Of a stretch of DNA of 64,000 nt, positions 9,104-19,137 are shown one piece after another. Source of the DNA: Campylobacter fetus subsp. fetus (GTDB taxonomy: Bacteria > Campylobacterota > Campylobacteria > Campylobacterales > Campylobacteraceae); NCBI RefSeq assembly GCF_900475935.1, contig NZ_LS483431.1, positions 1,612,001-1,676,000 on the forward strand, read 5' to 3'. A model generated the notes under the pieces. That model did no database searches and was not told the origin of the DNA. It saw only the letters and a program-made list of their open reading frames with translations. The translations under genes and the position numbers were made by a program. How positions within the stretch are numbered: position 1 is the stretch's first letter; each line of letters opens with the position of its first letter.

Positions 9104-10279
9104 ATGAATTTAAAAAGTATAAAAGCATTAGATAATGAGTATTTAGAAAGTATCGGCTTTAGCTGGCATACAGATCCAGACAACACTCCATACGTAGCAG
9201 ATGAGTTGGTAGTCGTGAGTCAAGATGAGTGCGAAGCATACTATAAAGCTGCAAATGAGTTATATGATATGTATGTAACAGCAGCTCAATATGTTATCGA
9301 TAACAATCTTTTTCACGAGCTAGGAATTCCTTTTAATCTTATCGATACGATAAAACATAGTTGGGAAAATGATGTGCATTGGCATCTTTATGGAAGATTT
9401 GATCTTGCCGGAGGACTTGACGGCAAACAGATAAAACTCATTGAGTTTAACGCAGATACGCCAACTAGCCTGTTTGAAACAGCTATAGTCCAGTGGGCTA
9501 TGCTTAAGTTTAACGGTATGGATGAAGAGGCGCAGTTTAATGATCTATACGATAGCTTAGTAGAGAATTTTCGCAGGCTAATAACTCTTGAAGAAGATAC
9601 TAGTAAATTTGACGAGTATTATGAAGGATGGGGGATATTATTTAGTTCAATAGCAAACAACATAGAAGATGAAAATACAACAAGACTTTTACAAAGCGCG
9701 GCTATAGACGCAGGATTTAAAACCGAATTTGCCTTTGCTAATCAAGTAGATTTCAGTGATGAAAACGGAATTTCTTACAATGGGGAAAATTACGAATATT
9801 GGTTCAAACTAATCCCATGGGAAAATATCGCGGTAGAAGAAGGTGAGTTAGCACTTATCTTAAAAAATATTATCGAAAATCAAAAAGCAATTATCCTAAA
9901 TCCAGCCTATACGCTTTTATTTCAAAGCAAAGGCATCATGAAAATACTTTGGGATCTATACCCAAATCACCCGCTTTTATTAGAAAGTAGTTTTGAACCG
10001 TTAAAAGGCAAAAAACAGGTCAAAAAACCGTTTTTAGCCAGAGAAGGAGCAAATATAAGCATTATAAATGAAAACGGCGAAACTGAGCTTGAAACAGACG
10101 GAGAATATGCAAACGGAAAGTTTTTATATCAAGAATTTGCAGATTTTAATAAAGATAGTAAAGAAAATAGCTATCAAGCCGGACTATTTTTTGCATTTGA
10201 AGGTTCGGCACTTGGATTTAGAAAAGGCGGATTAGTGCTTGATAACTACTCTAAATTTGTAGGACACGTGATAAAATAG
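9104..10279 (+). CDS. Glutathionylspermidine synthase-like ATP-grasp protein
   Basis: The 391-residue length and motifs (LIEFNADTPTSLFETAIVQW, WGILFSS, PNHPLLLESSF and KKPFLAREGANI) place it in the glutathionylspermidine synthase C-terminal family, an ATP-grasp carboxylate-amine ligase fold. The N-terminal amidase domain of the E. coli enzyme is absent. Such stand-alone homologues are common in bacteria and their real substrate is mostly unknown. The stop overlaps the first base of the following ubiX start. Confidence 0.82.
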   Translation: MNLKSIKALDNEYLESIGFSWHTDPDNTPYVADELVVVSQDECEAYYKAANELYDMYVTAAQYVIDNNLFHELGIPFNLIDTIKHSWENDVHWHLYGRFDLAGGLDGKQIKLIEFNADTPTSLFETAIVQWAMLKFNGMDEEAQFNDLYDSLVENFRRLITLEEDTSKFDEYYEGWGILFSSIANNIEDENTTRLLQSAAIDAGFKTEFAFANQVDFSDENGISYNGENYEYWFKLIPWENIAVEEGELALILKNIIENQKAIILNPAYTLLFQSKGIMKILWDLYPNHPLLLESSFEPLKGKKQVKKPFLAREGANISIINENGETELETDGEYANGKFLYQEFADFNKDSKENSYQAGLFFAFEGSALGFRKGGLVLDNYSKFVGHVIK

Positions 10280-10821
10280 TGAAAACTTTAGTAGCTATAA
10301 GCGGTGCTAGCGGTGCTCATCTAGGAATCAAACTAGCAAATGCTATTGCTAGTTTGGAAAATGATACGCATATGATTATCAGCGAAAATGCGTTGATCTC
10401 TATGCAAAAAGAGGGATTTAACGAAAAAGTCGATAAAAATATACGAATTTATTCAAATAATGAAATTTGGGCTGCTCCGGCTAGTGGTTCGTCTAAATTT
10501 GAAAATATGATAATCGCACCTTGCTCCATAAACTCTTTAGCCAAAATAGCTTCTAGCATCAGTGATAATCTGATTTTAAGAGCGGCTGCAGTTATGATAA
10601 AAGAGCATAAAAAACTTATTTTAGGCGTAAGAGAAATGCCTTTATCTGCTATCAGTCTTAGACAAATGGCGGATTTAGCAACACTTGGAGTTATCATAGC
10701 GCCGCCTATTATAGGGTATTATTCCGAGATAAAAAGTCTTAAAGATATGGAAAACTTCGTGATAGGAAAGTGGCTAGATACTCTTGAAATAAAACACGAT
10801 ATTTTCAGTCGCTGGAAGTGA
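10279..10821 (+). CDS. ubiX: Flavin prenyltransferase UbiX
   Basis: GTG start overlapping the previous stop; 180 residues, a little short for UbiX. UbiX makes prenylated FMN, the cofactor of UbiD-type decarboxylases. Family motifs are visible: GASGAHLGIKLA at the N terminus (FMN binding), the central IAPCSINSLAKIASSISDNLILRAA, and VREMPLSAISLRQMADLATLG. No ubiD lies in the window. Coupling to the ATP-grasp gene looks like operon packing rather than a pathway link. Confidence 0.88.
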   Translation: MKTLVAISGASGAHLGIKLANAIASLENDTHMIISENALISMQKEGFNEKVDKNIRIYSNNEIWAAPASGSSKFENMIIAPCSINSLAKIASSISDNLILRAAAVMIKEHKKLILGVREMPLSAISLRQMADLATLGVIIAPPIIGYYSEIKSLKDMENFVIGKWLDTLEIKHDIFSRWK

Positions 10822-10899
10822 TCCGTATCAAAATGTTACTATAATTTCATATTATGGATAAAATTTTTATAAACAATTATAGTTATAAGAGTTTTTTGA

Positions 10900-10905
10900 T
10901 ATAAT
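10900..10905 (+). promoter_or_regulatory. Likely sigma-70 -10 box (TATAAT)
   Basis: TATAAT after a T-rich run (GTTTTTTGA), 28 bases before the start of the 2-hydroxyacid dehydrogenase gene. A T-rich upstream region with a strong -10 and weak -35 is the usual Campylobacter vegetative promoter. Confidence 0.5.
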
Positions 10906-10933
10906 TGTGATAGAAACAAAAAAAGGATAAAAT

Positions 10934-11866
10934 ATGAAAATAGTATGCTTAGATGCCGACACGCTTGGAAACGATATTGATTTAAAATCCGTATTTAGTG
11001 AGTTTGGGGAGTTTATCAGCTATCCTAAAACTGCACCAAATGAGACCATAAACAGATTAAAAGATGCCGATATAGTACTTACAAATAAAGTTTTAATCAC
11101 GCAAGAAGTTATAAATTCTTTAAATTTAAAACTCATCTGCGTAACTGCAACCGGAGTAAATAATGTAGATCTTGACGCTGCGGCTAAAGCAGGAATAGCC
11201 GTTAAAAATGTTGCTGGCTACTCTACAAATAGCGTTGTACAGCAGACTTTTGCAAATCTTTTATCAATAACTAATCAAACAAAGTATTACGACAGCTACT
11301 GCAAAGATAGAGTCGGCTGGGCTAAAAGCCCTATTTTCGTGCATTTAAATGATCCTATTTATGAGTTAAGCGGAAAAAAATTCACAGTTGTTGGATTAGG
11401 AACCATCGGAACTAAAGTAGCAAGAGTAGCAAAGTCTTTTGGCTGCATAGTTTCTTACTACTCAACAAGCGGTAAAAACAGTAGTAATGAGTTTCAAAAA
11501 GTTAGTTTTGATGAGTTACTAAAATCAGATATCATCAGCATACACGCACCTCTAAATGCAAATACAAAAAACCTATTTGATGAAAAAGTGCTTTCAAATT
11601 TAAAAGACGGTGCTATAATCGTAAATTCGGGTAGAGGCGGAATAGTCGATGAAAACGCCGTTGCAAAATTAGTTGATGAAAAAAATATCTACTTTGCAAC
11701 CGATGTTTTAGAAACTGAGCCTATGAGAGAAGATCATCCGTTTTTAAACGTAAAAAACAAAAATAGACTCCTCATCACTCCGCACATTGCATGGGCAAGC
11801 GTAGAAGCTAGAAAATGCCTTGTGGAGCTAGTAGCAAAAAATATTAGAGATTTTATAAAAGGATAA
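10934..11866 (+). CDS. D-isomer specific 2-hydroxyacid dehydrogenase
   Basis: NAD-dependent oxidoreductase of 310 residues. The Rossmann motif [15 protein letters not shown] is intact. The family's catalytic arginine region ([11 protein letters not shown]), glutamate region ([13 protein letters not shown]) and histidine region ([11 protein letters not shown]) are all present. Substrate is not predictable; glycerate/lactate-type enzymes and PdxB relatives share the fold. The yajQ gene follows after 2 bases, so they are one transcript. Confidence 0.87.
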   Translation: MKIVCLDADTLGNDIDLKSVFSEFGEFISYPKTAPNETINRLKDADIVLTNKVLITQEVINSLNLKLICVTATGVNNVDLDAAAKAGIAVKNVAGYSTNSVVQQTFANLLSITNQTKYYDSYCKDRVGWAKSPIFVHLNDPIYELSGKKFTVVGLGTIGTKVARVAKSFGCIVSYYSTSGKNSSNEFQKVSFDELLKSDIISIHAPLNANTKNLFDEKVLSNLKDGAIIVNSGRGGIVDENAVAKLVDEKNIYFATDVLETEPMREDHPFLNVKNKNRLLITPHIAWASVEARKCLVELVAKNIRDFIKG

Positions 11867-11868
11867 AA

Positions 11869-12366
11869 ATGGCTGATGAACATAGCTTTGATATAAGCGC
11901 AAGCGTAGATATTATGGAGGTCAAAAATGCTCTTGAAACAGCGAAAAAAGAAGTTTCAAGCCGTTTTGACTTTAAAGGCTTAAAAGCCCAAATAGAGCTA
12001 AACGAAAAAGAAAAAACTATAACTCTTATTAGCTCAAGCGATAGCAAAATAGATGCTTTAAAAGATATAGTTTTGAGCAAACTAATAAAAAGAGAGATTC
12101 CTCCTGTTGCTATAACCGAGTTAAAAAGAGAGAGCGCAGGCGGTGCAAATACCAAATGCAGTTTAAAACTAAACGATACTTTAGATAGCTTAAATGCAAA
12201 AAAAATCACAAAAGCTATAAAAGATGAAAAACTCAAGGTAAATGCAAGTATAAGAGGTGAAGAAGTAAGAGTTACTAGCAAATCTATCGATGAGCTTCAA
12301 AATGTTATAAAGCTTGTAAAAGATTTAAATTTAGAGCTTCCGCTAAGTTTTAAAAATTTAAAATAA
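11869..12366 (+). CDS. yajQ: YajQ family nucleotide-binding protein
   Basis: 165 residues, full length. It begins [24 protein letters not shown] and contains [21 protein letters not shown], both typical of YajQ/UPF0234. Members bind nucleic acid or nucleotides, and some have been reported as c-di-GMP effectors. This family role is from general knowledge; the sequence shows only membership. It lies between the hydroxyacid dehydrogenase and dsbA with short spacers. Confidence 0.92.
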   Translation: MADEHSFDISASVDIMEVKNALETAKKEVSSRFDFKGLKAQIELNEKEKTITLISSSDSKIDALKDIVLSKLIKREIPPVAITELKRESAGGANTKCSLKLNDTLDSLNAKKITKAIKDEKLKVNASIRGEEVRVTSKSIDELQNVIKLVKDLNLELPLSFKNLK

Positions 12367-12375
12367 AGGATAAAA

Positions 12376-13047
12376 ATGGGTTTCGAATTTAAAAAAACAG
12401 TACTAATTGGAGCATTGGCGATATCTACTTTTTTAAGTGCGGCTACAGAAGGAACCGAATATATAAAACTAACCAAAGCTCAACAAATTCCAAACGCAGA
12501 CGATAAAATAATAGAATTATTAAGTTACGGCTGTATCCACTGCTATAACCACTTTAAAAATGGAACTTTAAAATTTGTTTCCGAGTTTTTTCCGGAGTTT
12601 AAATACGAAGAGTGGCAAGTAAAACAGATGGGCGAGTACGGTTACCAAATGGCTGAAGTATTAGCATATGCAAAAATGCTAGACGGAAAAAGCGGTATAA
12701 ACTCTTTAAGCGTTAAATCATCGTTCCATCAAATTTTAAAAGCGTATTTTGAAGCAAATTTCAAACAAAGAAAAAGATATAACGATGCAAATGCATTTTA
12801 TCAAGTTGCCATAGACGTATTAAAAAATCAACTAAATAAAGATGTAAGCGTGCAAGATATCATAGATTATGCCAAAAGCGACGCCGGCAAAAAACAGATA
12901 CAAAGATTTGACGATGGATTTGAAGTAGCAAAATTAAATGGAACTCCAGCTTTTATCATCAAAGGAAAATATCTGATAAATTTAGAAAAGATAGGCAGCG
13001 CAGAAGAGCTAGTAGAAGTGATTAGCGAGATAGTTAAACTGGATTAA
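12376..13047 (+). CDS. dsbA: Periplasmic thiol:disulfide interchange protein, DsbA family
   Basis: 223 residues with an N-terminal signal peptide (hydrophobic to about residue 23). The thioredoxin-fold active site C-I-H-C (Cys53, Cys56) is the classic DsbA dipeptide variant. The cis-proline loop is NGTPAFIIKGKY near residue 200. It should introduce disulfides in exported proteins. No dsbB is adjacent. Confidence 0.88.
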   Translation: MGFEFKKTVLIGALAISTFLSAATEGTEYIKLTKAQQIPNADDKIIELLSYGCIHCYNHFKNGTLKFVSEFFPEFKYEEWQVKQMGEYGYQMAEVLAYAKMLDGKSGINSLSVKSSFHQILKAYFEANFKQRKRYNDANAFYQVAIDVLKNQLNKDVSVQDIIDYAKSDAGKKQIQRFDDGFEVAKLNGTPAFIIKGKYLINLEKIGSAEELVEVISEIVKLD

Positions 13048-13093
13048 CTGGAATTTTACTTAAATTTAAATATTAATTTTATATTTATTATGT

Positions 13094-13099
13094 TATAAT
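13094..13099 (+). promoter_or_regulatory. Likely sigma-70 -10 box (TATAAT)
   Basis: TATAAT in a T/A-rich spacer 35 bases before the radical SAM gene start, after the dsbA stop. Confidence 0.45.
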
Positions 13100-13134
13100 C
13101 TACGCTAATTTTTATTAGCAAGGATTATAATATT

Positions 13135-14442
13135 ATGACTTTTTCAAACATAGCCCAGAATCTTGCTATAAAGTACGCGGATTTTAAAATGCAAAGATCG
13201 CTGTATAATGGGCTAAATATTGATATATTACAAAATAATCTGCCAAAAATAGCAGACACAAACAAAACATATATGCTCTACGCACATGTGCCTTTTTGCC
13301 ATACATTTTGTCCGTTTTGCTCGTTTCATAAATATGATTATGATGAGAGTGCGGCTAAAAAATATTTTTACAGCTTGAGACTTGAAATGGAACAGATCAA
13401 AGAAGCAGGATTTGACTTTCATTCTATGTATGTTGGTGGCGGAACGACTCTTATAAATGAAAATGAGCTCTTAAAAACGCTTGAACACGCAAAAAAACTA
13501 TTTAATATAAACGAAATTTCTTGCGAAACAGATCCAAACCATATAGAACCTAACAATCTAAAATGCTTTTCGGGACTTATTGATAGGCTTAGTATAGGAG
13601 TACAAAGTTTTAACGATGAAATACTAAAAAAAGTAGCCAGATATTCTAAATTCGGCTCAAAAGATTTACTTATAGAAAAATTATCAAAAGCAGTCGGCAT
13701 ACTTCCTATTACAAGCATAGATCTGATATTTAACTTTCCGTTTCAAACTAAAGACGAACTACTTTATGATATACAAACAGCAACCGCCATAGATAGCGAG
13801 CAAGTTACATTTTATCCGCTTATGAAATCAAATATAACAAAAGATAAGATCGCAGCTAGTTTAGGTCACAGCAGCAAAGATAATGAACGTGAATTTTACG
13901 AGATAATATGTTCTAAATTTAAAAATTACTATCAAAATAATGCTTGGTCGTTTTCTAAACAAAGCTCGAATTTAAAAGATGAATATGTCGGTACGGGCAA
14001 CCAGTACGTAGGAGTAGGAAGCGGTGCTTTTAGTTTTTTAAACGGCGAACTTCTTATAAATGCTTTTAATCTTGATGAGTATAGCGAACGCGTAAATGCC
14101 TACAGAAGTGCTATTATAGCAAAATGTAAATTTAAAAAAAGAGATAAAATAAGATATCTCTTTTTAACGCAGTTATTTGATGGAAAGATAAATATTGATA
14201 AATTTAACCGCGAAAACGAAGTAAATTTAAAACTTGATTTATACTTAGAAATAACACTTTTAAAAACTACAAATGCCATCAAAATAATAGACAAAGAGAT
14301 AATTTTAACTGATTTCGGAAGATATTTATGCGTAGTGCTGATGAAAGAGTTTTACATCGGTATGGACAAAGTAAGAGCTACTTTTAGAGACGATGCTAAG
14401 ATAAAATATAAAAAACGTTTAAGAATTATGGATAAATTATAA
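13135..14442 (+). CDS. Radical SAM protein of the HemN/HutW (coproporphyrinogen III oxidase-like) family
   Basis: 435 residues. The radical SAM cluster motif is C55-xxx-C59-xx-C62 (HVPFCHTFCPFCSF), followed by the glycine-rich SAM loop YVGGGTTLI and the HemN-type IGVQSFNDEILKKVAR. The C-terminal part resembles HemN. Several families share this architecture: anaerobic coproporphyrinogen dehydrogenase (HemN), HemW heme chaperones, and ChuW/HutW heme-degrading enzymes. Length and the CHTFCPFCSF variant make it a HemN-like paralogue, but which reaction it performs cannot be decided here. Confidence 0.72.
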   Translation: MTFSNIAQNLAIKYADFKMQRSLYNGLNIDILQNNLPKIADTNKTYMLYAHVPFCHTFCPFCSFHKYDYDESAAKKYFYSLRLEMEQIKEAGFDFHSMYVGGGTTLINENELLKTLEHAKKLFNINEISCETDPNHIEPNNLKCFSGLIDRLSIGVQSFNDEILKKVARYSKFGSKDLLIEKLSKAVGILPITSIDLIFNFPFQTKDELLYDIQTATAIDSEQVTFYPLMKSNITKDKIAASLGHSSKDNEREFYEIICSKFKNYYQNNAWSFSKQSSNLKDEYVGTGNQYVGVGSGAFSFLNGELLINAFNLDEYSERVNAYRSAIIAKCKFKKRDKIRYLFLTQLFDGKINIDKFNRENEVNLKLDLYLEITLLKTTNAIKIIDKEIILTDFGRYLCVVLMKEFYIGMDKVRATFRDDAKIKYKKRLRIMDKL

Positions 14443-14533
14443 ATTTAAAGTAGAGCAATTAAAATTTGAAAAATCTTTTAAAAGCTATTTTTTCCAAATT
14501 TAAACACATACGCAAAAGTAGTTAAATTCAGAT

Positions 14534-14578
14534 GGACAAAATATAGTATTAATTAAATTTATATTACTTATTTTGTCC
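14534..14578. terminator. Inverted repeat between convergent genes, possible bidirectional terminator
   Basis: GGACAAAATA and TATTTTGTCC form a perfect 10-bp stem, extended by AGTA/TACT across a one-base bulge, around an AT-rich loop. It sits between the convergent radical SAM and AAA ATPase genes. There is no clear U run directly after either arm, so it may be a factor-assisted terminator or a protein site. Confidence 0.45.
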
Positions 14579-14597
14579 GCAATACAATATAATAAAT

Positions 14598-16307
14598 TTA
14601 TAAAAGCCCTACTCTTTTATCCTCATCAAACGCGGAACTAATCTCTCGTTTTATCTCATTTTCAAATATCTTCATAGTAAAAATTCCATCTTCGCTGATA
14701 GCTGTTTTAAGTGCGGCGTTTTTAAGCACAAGCATTATCTGGGCGCCGCTAAGTGCATGTTTAGCAAGCTTTTCTATGCTAAATCCGCTTTCAAAACTAC
14801 CATTTTGCGGAAGCACTCTTTTCCAAATTTCGAGTCTAGCTTTAAAATCAGGCTTTTTAAACTCAATTTTATAATCAAATCTCCTTGAAAAAGCGTGATC
14901 CAGACTCTGCATAAAATTTGTAGTAGCTATAAGAACGCCTTCAAATTTTTCAATCTGCTCTAGAAATATATTTTGCATTTGATTGTGCATCTTATCGCTT
15001 CCAGAGCTAGTTTCTATACGAGTAGAAAGAAACTGATCGGCTTCATTTAGCAACAAAACAGGTTCTGTTTTAGTCTTTGAGCAAATTTCCTTATACGTAT
15101 CAAATATCTTTCGTACGTTTTGCTCACTCTCGCCGACGTATTTACTCAAAATCTTAGAACAATCAAAGCTTAGAATTTGTTTTTTAAGGCTTTTAGCAAG
15201 ACTTAACGCACTCATCGTCTTTCCGGTGCCCGGACTTCCGTAAAAAATCACTTTCACTTGAGCGCTTTTTCTTGATTTGATGCCCCAGGTATTTAGTCTA
15301 GTTAGTACTTTTTTATCTACTTGTTTTAATATATCATCCAAAAGCTCTTTAGTTTGCTCATTTAAAACAACGTCGTTCAAGTCGCTATTTGGCTCTATAA
15401 GTTCAAATATGTCACTCTCTTTAACCAGAGTCTCTAGTTTTAATTTTTTTGTTTTTTTGGAATTTTGAGGGTGCATTATAAGCTGCAAAATCTCTTCAGT
15501 AATAAAAAAACTCCTGCTTACGCTGCCAAACGCATTTAATACCTCATCATAATCTATAAGTCCACTTTCAAGCAAATTTGATCCATCTTCAAGCAAGCTT
15601 CTGCTTTTCATTCGCTCCATATCGTCTTTGCTAACTAAACTTATAAGAGTATTTAAATCGCGCAAAGCCTCAAATTCTCCGCTATATTCCTCTTTTAAAA
15701 GCGCTAGAAAGATGACCTGCTCTTTTGAATTTAAGCTGTTTTCTTTAAATATTTGCTCACAGGCTAATGGAATTTTGCTTATTTTAAGGCGATGCTCTAT
15801 GAGATTTTCGGTGATGGCTATCTTTTTATCAAGCTTTGCTTTTGAGTTTTGACTATGATTGCTAACCTTTTTTTGGTATAGTTCAATTCTTAAAAACTGA
15901 TCCTTCAAATATTCCAAATGATCGTTATAAGGCTCATTTGGCGGCACTTGACTAGTAGCTTTACCATCTTCAAGCAATACTAAAAATAGCTCGCTTAACT
16001 CAACTTCGGTGTATAACATACTAAGTCTGCTTGATTTTTGTTTTGCATTTTCTTTAAAAAATGAAAAGTTTTGTGAGATATATCCCAAATCAATTAGATT
16101 TTTTAAATTTGAAATATAATCCAAATATCCAAAATCCTTATCTGTAAAAACCGTATTTAACAGATCAAAAACACTCATCTGGCTAACGCCTTGTATAAAA
16201 CTTCTCGTCATGTATTTCAAAATTTCTAGCTCGTCCTTATCGCATTCTAGAATTTGAAATATCTCTGAGCTTCGATTATCGTTTAAAAAATCTTTTAAAT
16301 ACTTCAA
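14598..16307 (-). CDS. AAA family ATPase
   Basis: 569 residues. The N-terminal half (about 1-300) is helical and unrecognised. The C-terminal AAA module has Walker A YGSPGTGKT, Walker B LLLNEAD (Asn where the family usually has the first Asp), sensor 1 VLIATTNF and an arginine-finger region FSRRFDY. A similar protein in C. jejuni is, as I recall, Cj0377. It is the last gene of a five-gene minus-strand operon, with its start overlapping the acyl-CoA ligase stop by 4 bases. Function is unknown; remodelling of a partner protein is likely. Confidence 0.78.
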   Translation of the reverse strand: MKYLKDFLNDNRSSEIFQILECDKDELEILKYMTRSFIQGVSQMSVFDLLNTVFTDKDFGYLDYISNLKNLIDLGYISQNFSFFKENAKQKSSRLSMLYTEVELSELFLVLLEDGKATSQVPPNEPYNDHLEYLKDQFLRIELYQKKVSNHSQNSKAKLDKKIAITENLIEHRLKISKIPLACEQIFKENSLNSKEQVIFLALLKEEYSGEFEALRDLNTLISLVSKDDMERMKSRSLLEDGSNLLESGLIDYDEVLNAFGSVSRSFFITEEILQLIMHPQNSKKTKKLKLETLVKESDIFELIEPNSDLNDVVLNEQTKELLDDILKQVDKKVLTRLNTWGIKSRKSAQVKVIFYGSPGTGKTMSALSLAKSLKKQILSFDCSKILSKYVGESEQNVRKIFDTYKEICSKTKTEPVLLLNEADQFLSTRIETSSGSDKMHNQMQNIFLEQIEKFEGVLIATTNFMQSLDHAFSRRFDYKIEFKKPDFKARLEIWKRVLPQNGSFESGFSIEKLAKHALSGAQIMLVLKNAALKTAISEDGIFTMKIFENEIKREISSAFDEDKRVGLL

Positions 16308-17848
16308 CCTAATTTATCCTTTACTTTATCTTTTAAGACGCGCTTAAGTACTTTTCCGGCAGCGTTCTTTGGAAGTTCATCTGCAAAATATATATGTTTT
16401 GGTATTTTAAAATTTGCTAAATGTTTCTTTAAAAACTCTTTTATCTTTATGGCTTCTATATTTATACCATCTTTTAACTGCACAAAAGCTACTACATCTT
16501 CATCTTCGCTCTCATCTTTTATACCTATAACGGCGCAAGCTTCTATCTCTTCTAATCTATAAATTATCTCTTCTATCTCTCTTGGATAGATATTTTGTCC
16601 TTTTGATATGATAAGATCTTTTAACCTATCGACTATATATAAAAATCCATCTTCATCGATTTTTCCAAGATCTCCGGTTCTTAACCAGCCGTTTATTATG
16701 GTATCATCTGTAGCGCCTGGATTATTTAGATATCCTTGCATAACGTTATCACCTTTTACGATTATCTCGCCAACTTCGCCGATATTTTTTTCCATCATTT
16801 CATCATCTACGATTTTTACGTTGTACTCCGCAAGAGGAAGTCCGACGCTTGAAATTTTTTTATGTTCAGGACGATTTACGCTCACTAAAGGACTGCACTC
16901 GCTAAGCCCATAACCTTCTAAAAGCTGAGCGCGCGGAAAAATTTTTGCAAAATCATCAATAGTCTGTTTTGCAAGAGGTGCTGAGCCGCACACAAAATAT
17001 CTAATAGAGTTAAACCACTTAAAATACCAAGGAATTTTAGCTTTTGCCATAGCCGCGTATATAGCAGGCACTCCTAAAAATACGCTTACACGTTTTAACA
17101 GCGTCTGTTTTAGTACATTTGAAAACGGAAATACCGACTTTACTATCACAGCAGCGCTTGCGCTAAATAGTGGCAAAAGTACCATCACAGTAAGAGTAAA
17201 ACTATGAAACATCGGCAAATACACGATAAATCTATCTTTGTTGGTGATCGTAAAAATTCTATTTATACCAACTAAATTTGAAAAAACATTTTTGTAGCTT
17301 ATAACCGCACCTTTTGGATGACCTGTTGTTCCTGAAGTATATATAATACTAGATATATCGTCTATACTCACGTTTTGATTAATTTTGCATGGCGAAAACT
17401 CTTCATATAAATAAAATGAAGTGTATTTGTCATTAGGTTTTTCATATTCGCCGATAACTGCTATCTTACGTAAATTTGTTTTACGTTCTAAACCTAAAAT
17501 TTCTTCTAAATGCGAATTTGATACGATAAGCATTTTTGCGTCACAATCATTTAAAATATACTCAAACTCATTTTTCTTTAAAAATGTATTTATCGGTACA
17601 GCCACTGCGCCTATAGATGTTATTGCTAAAAATGCTACTATAAATTCGGGTGAATTTGTAACTATCATGGCGACTTTATCTGAGTAAGATATCGAGTTAC
17701 TTTGCAAAAAAGCCGCACACATATCGACTTTGTTTCTCAACTCTTCATAACTAATCTTCTTTTTATCGTCAAATATAGCTATACTTTTTGGATGCTCGTT
17801 CGCTGAGCTTATAAGCATCTCATAATAATTATTAAATTTGTATTCCAT
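16304..17848 (-). CDS. fadD: Long-chain acyl-CoA synthetase (FadD-like AMP-forming ligase)
   Basis: 514 residues, full-length ANL superfamily enzyme. P-loop IIYTSGTTGHPKGAVIS, adenylate site GYGLSEC, GWLRTGDLGKIDEDGFLYIVDR hinge and C-terminal catalytic lysine region NAAGKVLKR are all present. It activates a fatty acid to acyl-AMP and then acyl-CoA. The gene directly upstream encodes a FadL-type outer-membrane fatty-acid channel, which supports a role in exogenous fatty acid uptake. Chain length is not predictable. Confidence 0.86.
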   Translation of the reverse strand: MEYKFNNYYEMLISSANEHPKSIAIFDDKKKISYEELRNKVDMCAAFLQSNSISYSDKVAMIVTNSPEFIVAFLAITSIGAVAVPINTFLKKNEFEYILNDCDAKMLIVSNSHLEEILGLERKTNLRKIAVIGEYEKPNDKYTSFYLYEEFSPCKINQNVSIDDISSIIYTSGTTGHPKGAVISYKNVFSNLVGINRIFTITNKDRFIVYLPMFHSFTLTVMVLLPLFSASAAVIVKSVFPFSNVLKQTLLKRVSVFLGVPAIYAAMAKAKIPWYFKWFNSIRYFVCGSAPLAKQTIDDFAKIFPRAQLLEGYGLSECSPLVSVNRPEHKKISSVGLPLAEYNVKIVDDEMMEKNIGEVGEIIVKGDNVMQGYLNNPGATDDTIINGWLRTGDLGKIDEDGFLYIVDRLKDLIISKGQNIYPREIEEIIYRLEEIEACAVIGIKDESEDEDVVAFVQLKDGINIEAIKIKEFLKKHLANFKIPKHIYFADELPKNAAGKVLKRVLKDKVKDKLG

Positions 17849-17850
17849 GA

Positions 17851-19137
17851 TTAAAACCTATATTTTATACCGAAATTTAGAATCTGCGCATCTCCGTTTG
17901 CCATCTCTCCCACTATATTATTAAAAGAAGCGACGTTATCTTCTTTATTTATATGTCTATCTTTTCTTTGCTGATACAAGTAGCCGATTGCAAACTCAAG
18001 ATCGTCTCTAAATTTATAATTAATACCAAGTGAATATATATATGCTCTAGTATCAGGTAATTCAAAACCTATATAATTTACATTGCTAGGACTCTCATCA
18101 TATGCAAAACCGCTCATAAGTCTTAATTTATCATTTACATCCCACACTATACCAAATCTATATGTGTTTGAATCTTTCCATTTTTTCTCTACTGGATGAT
18201 CAAAAACTTCCTCAGAAGGAACTCTAGTTGCATAATTAAAATTAAAACTTACCAACTCCGACCAAAAACTTCTCTCCAAGGCGGCCAGAAAAGTTACATC
18301 TTTGACTTTGTAAGCCATAGCCAAATTTAGGGCAGCAGGCAGAGGAATTTTCACATCGACAGAGCCGTTATAAAATCCGTTAAATCCGGCTAAAGCGGAT
18401 AAATTAGGAGTAGTTTTCGAAACTATATTCGCATCGCCTTTTAAATCCAGATTGACTTTCGATCTATAAGTAGCAGCAAAACTTAAATTTGAAAATGGTC
18501 TATAAGTAGCAGCAACGTTCCATCCAAAGCTTAAATCATTGCCGTCTATATGTCTATTTGCTTCTAGCAAAAACGAATTAGATACCATTCCATAAGGATT
18601 TGTATCTACCTTGCCATAAGAGTAAATAGCCCTTGCTCCGGCTCCTATACTAATCTTGTCATTCACTCTATAAGCTACGCTAGGATTTATCTCAAATACT
18701 CTAAGAGAAAATAATCTAGCCGTAGAAGCCGGATATTTATCCACCCATCTCATATCAAGTCCCGATGGAACGGCAAAGCTTAATCCAAAACGCCAATTTG
18801 GTATGTATTCTGGAGATATAAAGTTAAAAGTAGGTATTAAAAAATCTGCATTTTTAGATGAGACGGCGTAATTGTGTGCATTTGGAAATTGTGGATTAAA
18901 CGTGCTTGAGCCAAGATGTATATATGAAAATGAATTTTCAAAATAGTGTCTACTATCTTCAAAATACATCATATTTGCAGGATTGTAATAAGCTGCGTCA
19001 GGGCCAAAACTATAAGCTATGTTTGACGCACTTAAAGCTACGGCGTCGCTACTTTGTTCTGGTATTTTATAGCCAGCAGCATTTGCTAAACTTGCACAGC
19101 TTGCAAGCAACAAAGCTCTTTTTAAATTTATCATCAA
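17851..19137 (-). CDS. fadL: OmpP1/FadL family outer-membrane hydrophobic-compound transporter
   Basis: 428 residues. Signal peptide cleaved near [15 protein letters not shown]. The mature N terminus has the FadL hallmarks [21 protein letters not shown] (NPA motif) and [12 protein letters not shown], and the protein ends in a beta strand with a terminal phenylalanine (FGIKYRF) as expected of a barrel. It would admit long-chain fatty acids or hydrocarbons to the periplasm, and the acyl-CoA ligase encoded two bases downstream would trap them in the cytoplasm. Two methionines are adjacent at the start; either could be used. Confidence 0.88.
   Translation of the reverse strand: MMINLKRALLLASCASLANAAGYKIPEQSSDAVALSASNIAYSFGPDAAYYNPANMMYFEDSRHYFENSFSYIHLGSSTFNPQFPNAHNYAVSSKNADFLIPTFNFISPEYIPNWRFGLSFAVPSGLDMRWVDKYPASTARLFSLRVFEINPSVAYRVNDKISIGAGARAIYSYGKVDTNPYGMVSNSFLLEANRHIDGNDLSFGWNVAATYRPFSNLSFAATYRSKVNLDLKGDANIVSKTTPNLSALAGFNGFYNGSVDVKIPLPAALNLAMAYKVKDVTFLAALERSFWSELVSFNFNYATRVPSEEVFDHPVEKKWKDSNTYRFGIVWDVNDKLRLMSGFAYDESPSNVNYIGFELPDTRAYIYSLGINYKFRDDLEFAIGYLYQQRKDRHINKEDNVASFNNIVGEMANGDAQILNFGIKYRF

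Noticed and set aside
11853-12281. 142-codon minus-strand frame over yajQ
   Set aside because: Phe/Ser-rich antisense shadow of an AT-rich coding gene.
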